A stretch of DNA of 64,000 nucleotides from the NCBI GenBank assembly GCA_031291115.1, contig JARLJQ010000012.1, positions 96,801-160,800 on the forward strand, given 5' to 3'. The position numbers and the translations under genes were made by a program. This document shows, piece by piece, positions 1-8,929 of this stretch. Below the pieces are notes generated by a model, which searched no databases, was not told the DNA's origin, and saw nothing but the letters and a program-made list of their open reading frames with translations. Numbering within the stretch: the stretch's first letter is position 1; each line of letters starts with the position of its first letter. The DNA is from Legionella sp. GTDB taxonomy: Bacteria; Pseudomonadota; Gammaproteobacteria; Legionellales; Legionellaceae.

Positions 1-255
1 AATAATTGCGGCGGCCAATGTTTCCTGATCCACTTCAAGATCAGCTAACAGATCAGCCATAGCCAAGCCTTGCTGCAAACAAGATTGCCCTGTTTCTGTA
101 GCATGCTCTTGTCCTGCAAGCTGGCTTAAAGTACACGCATTTCGGATAAGCTCAAGATTGTCCAGATAGCCTTTTGCGCCAAGCTGATGCAGCCATAAAT
201 CGACATCAATATTGCCATCGGCAGCTAAAGGGACGGTATCTTTTACTCTAACCAT
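1..255 (-). CDS. relA: GTP pyrophosphokinase RelA, N-terminal part (runs off the window)
   Basis: The reverse strand reads an 85-codon open frame from an ATG at 255 to the window edge, beginning MVRVKDTVPL and continuing with a helical stretch rich in Leu and Ala. I recognise this as the N-terminus of RelA, the ribosome-associated (p)ppGpp synthetase of the stringent response. The synthetase and TGS domains lie outside the window. It starts 4 nt after the rlmD stop, so the two genes are probably co-transcribed. The same rlmD-relA order occurs in E. coli. The assignment rests on the N-terminal sequence and this synteny. Confidence 0.8.
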   Translation of the reverse strand, partial: MVRVKDTVPLAADGNIDVDLWLHQLGAKGYLDNLELIRNACTLSQLAGQEHATETGQSCLQQGLAMADLLADLEVDQETLAAAII

Positions 256-259
256 TAGT

Positions 260-1594
260 TTATCCTTTTTCAAATAAGGCTATGGATTCAACATGCGCTG
301 TATGAGGGAACATATCCATTACACCGGCTTTAATTAAAACATACCCTTTTTGATTAACTAAAATATCAGTATCTCTAGCTAATGTTACGGGATTACATGA
401 TACATAGACAATACGTTCGGGATTAAGAATATCAATTTGTTTTACAATTTCAAGTGCACCCGAGCGCGGAGGATCAATTAATACCTTGTTACAAGGTTGT
501 TGAACCAACTTTTGCACTTCATTTACATCATCTAAATTTGCCGCATAAAAATCTACATTAGTCAGATTATTTGCTTTGGCATTCATATAAGCTCGCTCGA
601 CCATTGTCTTACTGCCTTCGATACCTAAAACTTTCGCACAAAACTTAGCCATCGGTAATGAGAAATTCCCAAGGCCACAGAATAAGTCTAGCACGGTATC
701 TGTACTTTTTAAGTCCATAAGCTGTATGGCAAGTGCGACCATCGAACGGTTTAACTCAGAATTGACCTGAGTAAAGTCGGTTGGATGAAACGAAAAAATT
801 ATTTGATAATCCGGTAATTCATACGTTAAATACTCGCTGGAATTAGGCGGGTAAAAACAATACACGCTATCAGGACCACCTGGCTGAAGAAATATTTTGT
901 ATTCATGCTGTTCTGCAAACTGCTGAATTTTTAATTCATCATCCGCATTTAATGGCGATAGATTACGAAAAATAAGTGCAATTTCGTGATCGCCAGCAGC
1001 AACTTCAATTTGAGCAATACTCTGTTTGTCTTCCAGAGAATCAATCAATTGTCTTAAATGAATAATATCCGCATCAAGTTTGGCATTTAATACAGGGCAT
1101 TGCGAAATTTCAGTGATGTAGCGTGGATTATTACGTTCCCTGAACCCAACCATAGCCGATTGTTTTTTCTCAACGTAACGTACACTTAAACGCGCTTTAT
1201 TTCTGTAATTCCAATGCTTGGCATTTAATGGCGGTAAAATTTCTTGAGGCTCTGTGCGACCGTAACGGTTGAGTAAATCCATGAGCTGATCTTGCTTAAA
1301 ATGAATTTGTTCTTCTTCACTCATATGTTGCATGGAGCAGCCGCCACACATTTGATAATGAGGGCATTTGGGCTCCACTCGTAAAGGCGACGCTTCGATA
1401 ACAGATAAAATGCGGCCCTCATCAAAATCTTTTTTTATACTGGTGTACTGGAATTCAACTGTTTCTCCTGGCAAGGCTCCTTGAATGAAAGTCGCTTTAC
1501 CATTTATACGTGCTACACCTTTTCCATCATGGCTTAAATTGTCAATTTGAGTCGTGTGAGGCGTTGGATCAGGTCTTTTTTTAAATCTTCTCAT
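260..1594 (-). CDS. rlmD: 23S rRNA (uracil-1939-C5)-methyltransferase RlmD (RumA)
   Basis: This enzyme methylates U1939 of 23S rRNA using S-adenosylmethionine. The 444-residue protein has an N-terminal TRAM RNA-binding domain (about residues 12-66). Four cysteines for the [4Fe-4S] cluster are visible: C77, C83 and C86 in the [11 protein letters not shown] segment, and C166. A SAM-binding motif, [13 protein letters not shown], lies near residue 303. The catalytic Cys is C400 in VYVSCNP. Length matches the family (E. coli about 433 residues). It is immediately upstream of relA with a 4-nt gap. The 640-bp stretch behind its start presumably holds the promoter. Confidence 0.95.
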   Translation of the reverse strand: MRRFKKRPDPTPHTTQIDNLSHDGKGVARINGKATFIQGALPGETVEFQYTSIKKDFDEGRILSVIEASPLRVEPKCPHYQMCGGCSMQHMSEEEQIHFKQDQLMDLLNRYGRTEPQEILPPLNAKHWNYRNKARLSVRYVEKKQSAMVGFRERNNPRYITEISQCPVLNAKLDADIIHLRQLIDSLEDKQSIAQIEVAAGDHEIALIFRNLSPLNADDELKIQQFAEQHEYKIFLQPGGPDSVYCFYPPNSSEYLTYELPDYQIIFSFHPTDFTQVNSELNRSMVALAIQLMDLKSTDTVLDLFCGLGNFSLPMAKFCAKVLGIEGSKTMVERAYMNAKANNLTNVDFYAANLDDVNEVQKLVQQPCNKVLIDPPRSGALEIVKQIDILNPERIVYVSCNPVTLARDTDILVNQKGYVLIKAGVMDMFPHTAHVESIALFEKG

Positions 1595-2237
1595 GAAATT
1601 ATTCTCGGTAGGTGGGTCTTTTAATCAGGTAATAAAAAGTGTTAGAGAATATCACAGGTGCTTTGCTTTTGTCATGGCAATTAGGTAGTCTCGGCTCACT
1701 GTGTTCACTTAAAAGCCATTTACTGCCAAGCATATTGCGTGTAACTTAAAATTAGCATAAACAGCGTATTATGAATTCTTTAAATACAAACTATTGTGCC
1801 AAACAGTCAGCCTTGATTAAGTTAACTCCCGTTTTAAAATAAGAACGTAGCGATCAGCTTCTAATTAGGCTTGGTCAAAATGTGGTCACAAATAAAATTG
1901 ACTGATTTTTCAGTTAATTCACAGGTCTATGCACAGTGTTATCCACAGATTTTGTGGATAAGTTTAGATTGGATAATTTAAAGCAATAAGATGTTAGTCC
2001 TTGTTACATCAGGAGTTTAGGTAGTGTAAGGAATTATTTTTTATTTGATTTTGAGTGGTGTTTAAAAAGTTATCCACAGAAGGCGGATTTTTGGCACTGC
2101 TTGGATTGGTCTGACATAGTAGCAGAGAATTTTAAAAAAGACAGTAATAATATGTTTTTTTTATAATTATTTTTTATATTTGGTTTATGTTATATAATAT
2201 TGAGTTGATACCTATTTTATTGACTAAAAAGTGTTCG
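1595..2237. other. Gene-free stretch with DnaA boxes and an AT-rich block
   Basis: No convincing reading frame occurs here on either strand. The stretch holds three perfect DnaA boxes (listed separately), a short hairpin (arms 1898-1905 and 1910-1917, one G-T pair), and a strongly AT-rich run at about 2130-2226 with long T tracts. It must also carry the promoter for the rlmD-relA unit, which I could not pick out with confidence. The arrangement of boxes beside an AT-rich segment resembles a replication-origin or DnaA-titration site. Confidence 0.6.
1927..2078. promoter_or_regulatory. Cluster of DnaA boxes
   Basis: Perfect TTATCCACA boxes lie at 1939-1947 (+), 1953-1961 (-) and 2070-2078 (+). 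A near-match, CTATGCACA, lies at 1927-1935. The first two perfect boxes face each other across 5 nt, so they also form a 9-bp inverted repeat. DnaA recognises this 9-mer at oriC, at titration sites and in DnaA-controlled promoters. Seeing three perfect copies in about 140 bp of AT-rich DNA is unlikely by chance. What they do here is unknown. Confidence 0.7.
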
Positions 2238-2705
2238 TCATTCTAGACAAAGAATTTTCTTTAAAAGTATAGCATCTTCAATAGTACCATTATCTTTATA
2301 ATAACCTGGTTTAATTTCTGTCTGCTCAAAACCTATGCTTTCATAAAGGCGTAAAGCACTATGATTGCTTGGTCTTACTTCCAGAATCACATGATTAATT
2401 GTTCGAAGTTCAATTAGAGAATCAAGAACGTATTGTAAGAATGCACGCCCATAACCTTGAGATTGAATGGATTTTGCAATGCAAAAATTGAGAATATGAC
2501 AACAGTTATTATGGTGTCTGCAAATAATATAACCACCTAAGAATGTGTGGTTATCTCTTTGCATTTCAATAATACGGCAATCGTAGCCAACTAAAACACA
2601 ATCTCTTAATATATTTCGACTCCATGGAGCAATATGCACTTCCGTTTCAATTGCATGAACCGCATCAATATCAGATTCATTCATAGGACGAATGTTATAG
2701 CTCAT
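2238..2705 (-). CDS. rimI: Ribosomal-protein-S18-alanine N-acetyltransferase RimI
   Basis: This is a single-domain GNAT acetyltransferase of 155 residues. RimI acetylates the N-terminal alanine of ribosomal protein S18 from acetyl-CoA. The acetyl-CoA-binding loop is seen as QSQGYG (about residues 82-87), followed by the family's conserved LEVRPSN segment, then SALRLYESIGF and a GYY motif near the C-terminus. Length fits the family (about 150). The gene stands alone between two intergenic stretches. holD, its usual partner in enterobacteria, is not adjacent; a holD-like gene lies at 33935-34375. Confidence 0.88.
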   Translation of the reverse strand: MSYNIRPMNESDIDAVHAIETEVHIAPWSRNILRDCVLVGYDCRIIEMQRDNHTFLGGYIICRHHNNCCHILNFCIAKSIQSQGYGRAFLQYVLDSLIELRTINHVILEVRPSNHSALRLYESIGFEQTEIKPGYYKDNGTIEDAILLKKILCLE

Positions 2706-2723
2706 TCACTACTCCAAAGAGTC

Positions 2724-2898
2724 GTCATCCAGAGCGAAGCGAAGGATCTCCTGAAAGAGGCTCAGTAGCATCTGATGGGAGATCCTTCGATCTGCGCTCA
2801 GGGTGACGTTGAGCACAGGCAAAATTAACTAAGCCCGACAAGAAGCTCCTGAATATGACTCGACGCCATCTGATAGGAGATCTTTCGACTTAGGCTAA
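2724..2898. repeat. Palindromic intergenic repeat with a decayed second unit
   Basis: An arm beginning GTCATCC and ending GGATCTCC (2724-2751) is mirrored by GGGAGATCCTTCG to GGGTGAC (2777-2807), giving a long imperfect hairpin. About 100 bp on, a diverged copy of the central segment (2845-2889, sharing CTCCTGAA, CATCTGAT and GGAGAT) repeats in the same orientation. Such GTCATCC-type palindromes are common intergenic elements in bacterial genomes. No reading frame is present. It separates rimI from lpdA and may help end lpdA-distal transcription, which is inference. Confidence 0.7.
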
Positions 2899-2904
2899 GA
2901 CCAA

Positions 2905-4326
2905 TTATTTTTTCTTCTTAGGCATATAAAGATCAGTAATCGTCCCTTCAAATGCTTCTGCAGCTTGAGCAATAGTCTCAGATAATGTTGGGTGAGGATG
3001 GATCGTCAAAGCAATATCTTCCACATCACAGCACATCTCAATTGCTAAAGAAGTCTCAGCAATTAGATCACCAGCATTCACGCCAACAATTCCAGCACCT
3101 AAAATACGATTCGTATCAGGGCAGAATAATAATTTAGTCATTCCCTCTTCACGTCCCATACTCAAAGCACGACCGCTAGCTGCCCAAGGAAATGTCGCTT
3201 TTTCGTAATTAATATTTTTTTCTTTTGCTTCTTTTTCAGTTAAACCAGTCCAAGCAAGTTCTGGATCAGTATAAGCAACACTTGCGATGCACTTAGGATC
3301 AAAATAATGTTTTTTGCCTGCAATTACTTCTGCAGCCACTTTACCTTCAGGAATCGCTTTGTGCGCCAACATCGGTTGACCAACCACATCCCCAATAGCA
3401 AAAATATGCGATATGTTCGTTCTTTGTTGGTTATCTACTTTGATAAAACCACGCTCATCAACTTGGACACCAGCCTTCTCCGCATCAATCTTGCCACCAT
3501 TAGGCTTTCTGCCCACGGATACAAGTACTTGTTGGAAGCACAATGGCTTATCTGTCCCATGCTCGCCTTCCATAGAAACATAAATACCATCTTTTTTAGC
3601 TTCTACAGCGGTAACTTTAGTTTTCAACAAGAATTTTAAGCCTTTTTTGACCATACGTTTTTGCAATACATTAACTAAATCCGTATCAGCGCCAGGAATC
3701 AATTGATCCATAAACTCAACTACAGTCACATCCACACCAAGAGCAGAATAAACTGTTGCCATTTCCAAACCAATGATACCGCCACCAAGTACTAATAAAC
3801 TGCCTTGAATATCAGCAAGTTCTAAAGCACCTGTAGAACTGAAAATACGCTTGTCTTCAGGAATAAACGGTAAGTTAACCGACTCAGAACCTACAGCAAT
3901 AATTGCGTTTTCAAATTCAACTTCAACTGGACCGTCTTTAGTCACAACAGTAACCTGATTCGTACCAGAGAATTTTCCCTCGCCAGTTAAAACTTCTACT
4001 TTACGCTGTTTAGATAAAGCTTTTAAACCGCCAGTCAATCTTGTAACCACAGAGTTTTTCCAGGCAACGATTTTTTTACTGTCTAGTTTAGGCTTACCAA
4101 AGCTAACGCCTTGTGCGTCCATTTCATGAGCTTCTTCAACTACTTTAGCAATATGTAATAATGCTTTAGATGGAATGCAACCTACGTTCAAGCAAACACC
4201 ACCTAAGGAATCATAACGCTCAACCAAAACCACTTTTTTACCTAGGTCTGCAGCTCTGAATGCAGCAGTGTATCCACCAGGTCCGCTTCCTAATACCACT
4301 ACATCCGCTTTTATTTTATTAGCCAT
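2905..4326 (-). CDS. lpdA: Dihydrolipoyl dehydrogenase (E3 of pyruvate dehydrogenase)
   Basis: This FAD-dependent oxidoreductase re-oxidises the dihydrolipoyl groups of E2 and passes electrons to NAD+. The 473-residue protein shows an N-terminal FAD motif (VLGSGPGGYT), the redox disulfide C45/C50 in CLNVGC, a second nucleotide-binding motif (LGGGIIGLEMA), an IFAIGDV FAD segment, and the C-terminal HPHPTLSE with the catalytic His-Glu pair. It ends in a lysine run. It is the last gene of the aceE-aceF-lpdA run, 28 nt after aceF, and probably also serves 2-oxoglutarate dehydrogenase. Confidence 0.96.
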   Translation of the reverse strand: MANKIKADVVVLGSGPGGYTAAFRAADLGKKVVLVERYDSLGGVCLNVGCIPSKALLHIAKVVEEAHEMDAQGVSFGKPKLDSKKIVAWKNSVVTRLTGGLKALSKQRKVEVLTGEGKFSGTNQVTVVTKDGPVEVEFENAIIAVGSESVNLPFIPEDKRIFSSTGALELADIQGSLLVLGGGIIGLEMATVYSALGVDVTVVEFMDQLIPGADTDLVNVLQKRMVKKGLKFLLKTKVTAVEAKKDGIYVSMEGEHGTDKPLCFQQVLVSVGRKPNGGKIDAEKAGVQVDERGFIKVDNQQRTNISHIFAIGDVVGQPMLAHKAIPEGKVAAEVIAGKKHYFDPKCIASVAYTDPELAWTGLTEKEAKEKNINYEKATFPWAASGRALSMGREEGMTKLLFCPDTNRILGAGIVGVNAGDLIAETSLAIEMCCDVEDIALTIHPHPTLSETIAQAAEAFEGTITDLYMPKKKK

Positions 4327-4354
4327 GATAAGCCTCTTATCTATATATTTATTA

Positions 4355-5632
4355 TTAAAGTAAAATTCGTCTTATATCACTTAAGCAATCACATATGTAA
4401 CGAGTGAAACGTGCGGCTTCTGCACCATCGATCACACGATGATCATAAGATAATGACAGCGGCAACATTAATCTGGGCTGGAATGCACCATTCTCATATA
4501 CAGGTTTTATTTCAGAGCGAGACAATCCAAGAATTGCGACTTCAGGACTATTTACTATAGGAGTAAAGGATGTGCCGCCAATTCCACCCAAGCTTGAAAC
4601 AGTGAAACAACCACCCGACATATCTCCTGGCATTAAGCCTTTCTCACGCGCTTTGGTACTCAAACGGCTCATCTCAAGAGCAATTTCTGCAACACTTAAT
4701 TGATCCACATTCTTAATAACTGGAACTACCAGACCATTTGGTGTTTCTACAGCGATACCAATATTGCAGTATTTTTTATAGATTAAATTAGAGCCGGTTG
4801 CATCTAAAGACGCATTAAATTGCGGGAATACCTTCAATGCCTTGCTCATTACCGCGCAAACAAATGCCAAAAGAGTGAGTTTATAGCCCTTATCTTTTGA
4901 ATGCTCCGCCTCAGATTTTCTAAAAGCTTCGATATCAGTAATATCAGCAGAATCAAATTGAGTTACATGCGGTATGGTTATCCAAGAGCGATGAACATTA
5001 ACCCCGGTTAACTTTTTAATTTTGTTTAATGGTTTTGATTCGATTTCACCAAACTGACTGAAATCAATAACGGGGCCGGCAGGAATACCCAAGGAACCAC
5101 CAGAAGATTGCCCACTTAAACGTGACTTCACATAGGCTTGTATGTCTTCTTTAGTAACACGTGTCTTACGACCACTACCTGTCACCTCAGCAAGGTTAAC
5201 ACCAAGCTCTCGTGCCAAACGTCGCACCGAAGGACCTGCAGCAATAATTTGCGATGAAGATGGTGCCTCAACTGGCATTGGTTGTGGCGTTACTGGCTCA
5301 GCAACTTGTACGGGCTCTTCTTTAACAACGAGTGCTTCGGTCTCCGCAGCAACAGGTGCCGCGGCTTCTGCTTTAGGTGCTTCTGCAATACTATCAGCAG
5401 CCAACATCAGAATAAGGTTACCTTCGCCAACTTTATCGCCTACTTTCAGACTGATTTTCGTCACCGTACCGGCAGCTGGAGAAGGAATTTCCATACTTGC
5501 TTTGTCAGATTCCAAAGTCACAAGTGGTGTATCTACTTCGATTTTATCACCGACTTTAACCATTACTTCAATTACATCAACCTGAGCAGAGCCGCCTATA
5601 TCAGGGATTTTAACTTCAATTTCGTTTGCCAT
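4355..5632 (-). CDS. aceF: Pyruvate dehydrogenase E2, dihydrolipoamide acetyltransferase
   Basis: This core enzyme transfers the acetyl group from lipoamide to CoA. One N-terminal lipoyl domain carries the lipoylated lysine K44 in ESDKAS. An Ala/Pro/Glu-rich linker follows, then a peripheral subunit-binding domain (about 130-168, with RRLARELG), a second linker and the catalytic domain with the active-site SYDHRVIDG near the C-terminus. It has one lipoyl domain where E. coli has three, hence the short length (425 residues). The start at 5632 is preferred because a GAGG site lies 6 nt upstream; an in-frame ATG at 5638 abuts that site. A palindromic repeat separates it from aceE. Confidence 0.95.
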   Translation of the reverse strand: MANEIEVKIPDIGGSAQVDVIEVMVKVGDKIEVDTPLVTLESDKASMEIPSPAAGTVTKISLKVGDKVGEGNLILMLAADSIAEAPKAEAAAPVAAETEALVVKEEPVQVAEPVTPQPMPVEAPSSSQIIAAGPSVRRLARELGVNLAEVTGSGRKTRVTKEDIQAYVKSRLSGQSSGGSLGIPAGPVIDFSQFGEIESKPLNKIKKLTGVNVHRSWITIPHVTQFDSADITDIEAFRKSEAEHSKDKGYKLTLLAFVCAVMSKALKVFPQFNASLDATGSNLIYKKYCNIGIAVETPNGLVVPVIKNVDQLSVAEIALEMSRLSTKAREKGLMPGDMSGGCFTVSSLGGIGGTSFTPIVNSPEVAILGLSRSEIKPVYENGAFQPRLMLPLSLSYDHRVIDGAEAARFTRYICDCLSDIRRILL

Positions 5633-5663
5633 ATTCATCCTCAGCGTAGCTTACATTTAAAAT

Positions 5664-5753
5664 GTAGCCTGGGTGCAGGCATTGCCGTAACCCGGGTATT
5701 ATTATTTTGTATATGGAAATCCCGGGCTCAAGCGATGCCATTACCCAGGCTAC
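5664..5753. repeat. Palindromic repeat between aceE and aceF
   Basis: Arms at 5664-5696 (GTAGCCTGGGTGCAGGC, then GTAACCCGGG) and 5721-5753 (CCCGGGCTC, then TTACCCAGGCTAC) form an imperfect inverted repeat of about 33 bp per arm around a 24-nt AT-rich centre. It fills nearly the whole space between the aceE stop and the aceF start. It is a non-coding intergenic element of the REP or small-MITE sort. In the transcript it would fold into a strong hairpin, which could cause partial termination or protect mRNA ends. Confidence 0.75.
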
Positions 5754-5758
5754 TTTTC

Positions 5759-8422
5759 CTAATGAGTCACTGGATCTAATTTATCTGGGTTAATTTTATA
5801 ACGTTTTATCGCATCAGCAACTTTGGATTTGTCGATACTTCCTTCAGCAACCAAAGCATTCAACGCAGCCAGAACGATAAATTTCGCATCAACTTCAAAG
5901 AAGTGACGTAAACGTTCACGAGTATCACTTCGTCCGTAACCATCAGTTCCTAAAGTAACGAAACGATTAGGCACGTAAGGACGAATTTGATCTGCATACA
6001 AACGCATGTAATCAGTAGCTGCAATAACAGGTCCAACAGACCCTGTTAATTGAGCAGTTACATAACTTTCCTGTGCTTTTTTCTCAGGATGTAAGGCATT
6101 GTAACGCTCCGCAGACAAACCATCGCGTCTTAATTCATTGAAACTTGTAACGCTCCAAATGTCAGAAGTGATTGAGTAATCTTCTTCAAGCATTTGCGCC
6201 GCTTTAATGACTTCACGCAAAATAGTGCCACACCCCATCAATTGAACGTGTTGCTTGGCTTTCTTTTTCGTTTCTTTTAATACGTACATTCCTTTAAGAA
6301 TACCTTCTTCAACGCCTTTTGGCATATCCGGTTGTACGTAATTTTCATTCATTACTGAAATATAGTAAAAAACATTTTCCATTTTTTCGAACATACGTTG
6401 CATACCGTTTTGAATAATCACAGCTAATTCGTATGCATAAGTAGGATCGTAAGAAACGCAGTTAGGGATAGTTGACGCCATAATATGACTGTGACCATCC
6501 TGATGTTGTAATCCTTCACCTGCAAGGGTAGTTCGCCCTGCCGTACCACCTAATAAGAATCCACGAGCTTGCATGTCGCCAGCTGCCCAAGCCAGATCGC
6601 CAATACGTTGGAAACCAAACATGGAGTAATAAATATAAAATGGAATCATTGCCAATTTATTGGAGCTGTACGAAGTAGCTGCAGCCATCCAAGAGCAAAA
6701 CGCTCCAGCTTCGTTGATACCCTCTTCAAGAATCTGACCGTCTTTAGCTTCACGATAGAACATCACTTGTTCGTGATCTACAGGCGTATAAAGCTGACCA
6801 ACTGGCGAGTAAATACCAATTTGGCGGAATAAACCTTCCATACCAAAAGTTCGGCACTCATCAGGTACAATCGGCACGATTCGTGAGCTGATATCTTTAT
6901 TTTTCAAAAGTACAGAAAGAATACGTACGAAAGCCATCGTAGTTGAAATTTCACGCTCGCCCAAGCCTTTCGTTACTGAAGCAAAATCAGCTAAGCCAGG
7001 TATCTTCAATGGTTCAGCATCTGTAGAGCGCGAAGGCAAGTAACCACCTAAAGCTTCTCTTTGCTTCTTAAGATATTTGATCTCAGGACTGTCTGGAGCA
7101 GGCTTATAAAATGGAATGTCCGCAATTTCATCGTCACTCACTGGAATACTGAAACGGTCTCTAAATAATTTCAGTTGATCCAACGTCATTTTTTTCTGTT
7201 GATGGGTAATATTCTGACCTTCACCAGCAGCGCCCATGCCATAGCCTTTAATAGTTTTAGCTAAAATTACAGTTGGGCAACCTTTGTTTTCAATTGCTTG
7301 CGCATAGGCCGCAAACACTTTTTGAGAATCATGACCGCCACGATTTAGACGCCAGATGTCCTCATCAGAGTAATTTTCAACCATTTTCTTTAATTCTGGG
7401 TATTGATTAAAAAAGTGTTGACGAACGTAGGTGCCATCATTGGCTTTATATGCTTGATATTCACCATCAACACATTCATCCATGCGTTTTTGCAGCCATC
7501 CTTCTTTATCTTGTGCTAATAAAGAATCCCAACGGCCCCCCCAAATTACTTTCAATACATTCCAGCCAGCGCCTTTAAATACGCCTTCAAGCTCTTGAAT
7601 AATTTTGCTGTTGCCACGCACAGGGCCATCTAATCGTTGCAAGTTGCAATTCACCACAAAAATCAGATTATCCAATTTTTCACGTGCAGCAATACTTAAT
7701 GCGCCCATTGATTCAGGCTCATCCATCTCGCCATCACCAAGAAAAGCCCAAACTTTACGGCCTGTCGCTTTAATTAAGCCTCTGTTTTCCAAATACTTTA
7801 GAAATCGAGCTTGATAAATGGCTTGTAAGGGACCTAATCCCATTGATACTGTAGGAAATTGCCAAAAATCACCCATAAGCCACGGATGTGGATACGAAGA
7901 TAAACCATCTACTTCAACTTCTTGTCTGAAATTACTAAGTTGCGCCTCGGTCAAACGACCTTCAAGAAATGCACGTGCGTAAATACCAGGCGAAGAATGG
8001 CCTTGGATGTACAGCAGGTCACCGCCACCTTCGCTGTTTGGTCCTTTAAAGAAATGGTTAAATCCAGTTTCATATAAAGTAGATGAAGAAGCATAAGAAG
8101 CAATATGTCCGCCAAGTTCAGGAGCATATTTTCCTGCACGTAGTACCATAGCTACCGCATTCCAGCGAATTAATGCGCTGATGCGCTTACTCATTCCTTC
8201 ATCTGGTGGAATTTGTTTTTCTTCAAAAGGTCTTATCGTATTTCTGTAAGGTGTATTCACTGCACTTGCAAGCTTCACACCTTCAGCATTTGCCTTATTA
8301 AGAAGTTGTTGCAAAAGAAACGCGCCACGTTCGGTACCATCATTAGTTAATACTGCTTGTAGGGCATCCAGCCATTCACGCGTTTCAATAGGATCCAAAT
8401 CTAAATTAATTTCATTTGCCAT
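5759..8422 (-). CDS. aceE: Pyruvate dehydrogenase E1, homodimeric type
   Basis: This thiamine-diphosphate enzyme decarboxylates pyruvate and acetylates the lipoyl group of E2. The protein, 887 residues from the chosen start, matches the homodimeric AceE of gammaproteobacteria (E. coli 887). A thiamine-diphosphate motif is visible: GDGEMDEPES near residue 240 with a downstream NCNLQRLDGPVRGN. Other conserved stretches are GHSSPGIYARAFLEGRL, KTIKGYGMG and QDGHSH. The start at 8422 has GGGGA 7 nt upstream; a longer frame reaching 8452 would overlap the previous gene. It is first of the aceE-aceF-lpdA set. A PdhR regulator gene is not seen next to it. Confidence 0.96.
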   Translation of the reverse strand: MANEINLDLDPIETREWLDALQAVLTNDGTERGAFLLQQLLNKANAEGVKLASAVNTPYRNTIRPFEEKQIPPDEGMSKRISALIRWNAVAMVLRAGKYAPELGGHIASYASSSTLYETGFNHFFKGPNSEGGGDLLYIQGHSSPGIYARAFLEGRLTEAQLSNFRQEVEVDGLSSYPHPWLMGDFWQFPTVSMGLGPLQAIYQARFLKYLENRGLIKATGRKVWAFLGDGEMDEPESMGALSIAAREKLDNLIFVVNCNLQRLDGPVRGNSKIIQELEGVFKGAGWNVLKVIWGGRWDSLLAQDKEGWLQKRMDECVDGEYQAYKANDGTYVRQHFFNQYPELKKMVENYSDEDIWRLNRGGHDSQKVFAAYAQAIENKGCPTVILAKTIKGYGMGAAGEGQNITHQQKKMTLDQLKLFRDRFSIPVSDDEIADIPFYKPAPDSPEIKYLKKQREALGGYLPSRSTDAEPLKIPGLADFASVTKGLGEREISTTMAFVRILSVLLKNKDISSRIVPIVPDECRTFGMEGLFRQIGIYSPVGQLYTPVDHEQVMFYREAKDGQILEEGINEAGAFCSWMAAATSYSSNKLAMIPFYIYYSMFGFQRIGDLAWAAGDMQARGFLLGGTAGRTTLAGEGLQHQDGHSHIMASTIPNCVSYDPTYAYELAVIIQNGMQRMFEKMENVFYYISVMNENYVQPDMPKGVEEGILKGMYVLKETKKKAKQHVQLMGCGTILREVIKAAQMLEEDYSITSDIWSVTSFNELRRDGLSAERYNALHPEKKAQESYVTAQLTGSVGPVIAATDYMRLYADQIRPYVPNRFVTLGTDGYGRSDTRERLRHFFEVDAKFIVLAALNALVAEGSIDKSKVADAIKRYKINPDKLDPVTH

Positions 8423-8442
8423 GAATTGTCCCCGACATTCGA

Positions 8443-8826
8443 TTAAACACAATTAGGTACAACCTGTAATCTTTTTCTGACTACACCAGTACAACTCTGC
8501 TTGCAAACTGATAAATCAGCCAAGCAGTCACAGGTTACTTTGCGGCATTGTAGTGGATCACGGTAAGAATTCAACTCGCGCATCACTTTTTTGCCCTGAA
8601 CTTTTTGTTCATTTACATATTTTGTGAAATTTTTTACAGAACTGCACGTTGATGCCCGAGAACATGTAGGGCAATTATTAATGCAGTTGTTTTTACAAAA
8701 CTCAAAATGCTGCACACAAACCTGCTGGCATTGAGCTATTTCTTGTTTTTTAAGCGCATTATTATGAGAACAGCCCAAAAGCCCCAGCAGTAAAATACAA
8801 CACAATATGCGTAATGAATTAATCAT
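8443..8826 (-). CDS. Small cysteine-rich lipoprotein, unknown function
   Basis: I do not recognise a named family. The 127-residue product begins with a hydrophobic signal ending in the lipobox LLGC (lipidated Cys 19), so it should be an envelope lipoprotein. The mature part holds 13 further cysteines in two groups, one with CxxxC and CxxC spacing (such as CINNCPTC) and one near the C-terminus (CDCLADLSVC). It could be disulfide-rich or metal-binding. It ends 20 nt before aceE and reads the same way, so it may share the pdh promoter. The ATG at 8826 is preferred over a GTG at 8844, which lies next to repeat sequence. Confidence 0.72.
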   Translation of the reverse strand: MINSLRILCCILLLGLLGCSHNNALKKQEIAQCQQVCVQHFEFCKNNCINNCPTCSRASTCSSVKNFTKYVNEQKVQGKKVMRELNSYRDPLQCRKVTCDCLADLSVCKQSCTGVVRKRLQVVPNCV

Positions 8827-8845
8827 ATATTTTAAGTTCCGCACT

Positions 8846-8884
8846 AGGGTCTGTTGATATTTCTACTCGCTTGAGTCGAAATGG
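8846..8884. repeat. Partial copy of the 140-bp palindrome family
   Basis: The segment AGGGTCTGTTGATATTTC, followed by a GCTTGAG-TCGAAAT stretch, matches one end of the palindromic element at 39109-39248 and the degenerate one at 18793-18934. Only one arm is recognisable here; the other end is lost or decayed. It lies immediately upstream of the Cys-rich lipoprotein gene and could influence its promoter. Confidence 0.6.
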
Positions 8885-8929
8885 CAGCATCCCATAGATT
8901 ATTTTTATTATTAGTCGGCACACAAAACC

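Noticed and set aside
1748..1783. A dif-like sequence (AGCATAA ... TTATG) in the gap upstream of rlmD
   Set aside because: The spacing between the half-sites is about 8 instead of 6 and the XerD side departs from the conserved TTATGTTAA; true dif sites are much better conserved.
5142..5779. Long plus-strand frames across aceF
   Set aside because: They are the complement of the Ala/Pro-rich linker and repeat; aceF on the other strand explains the region.
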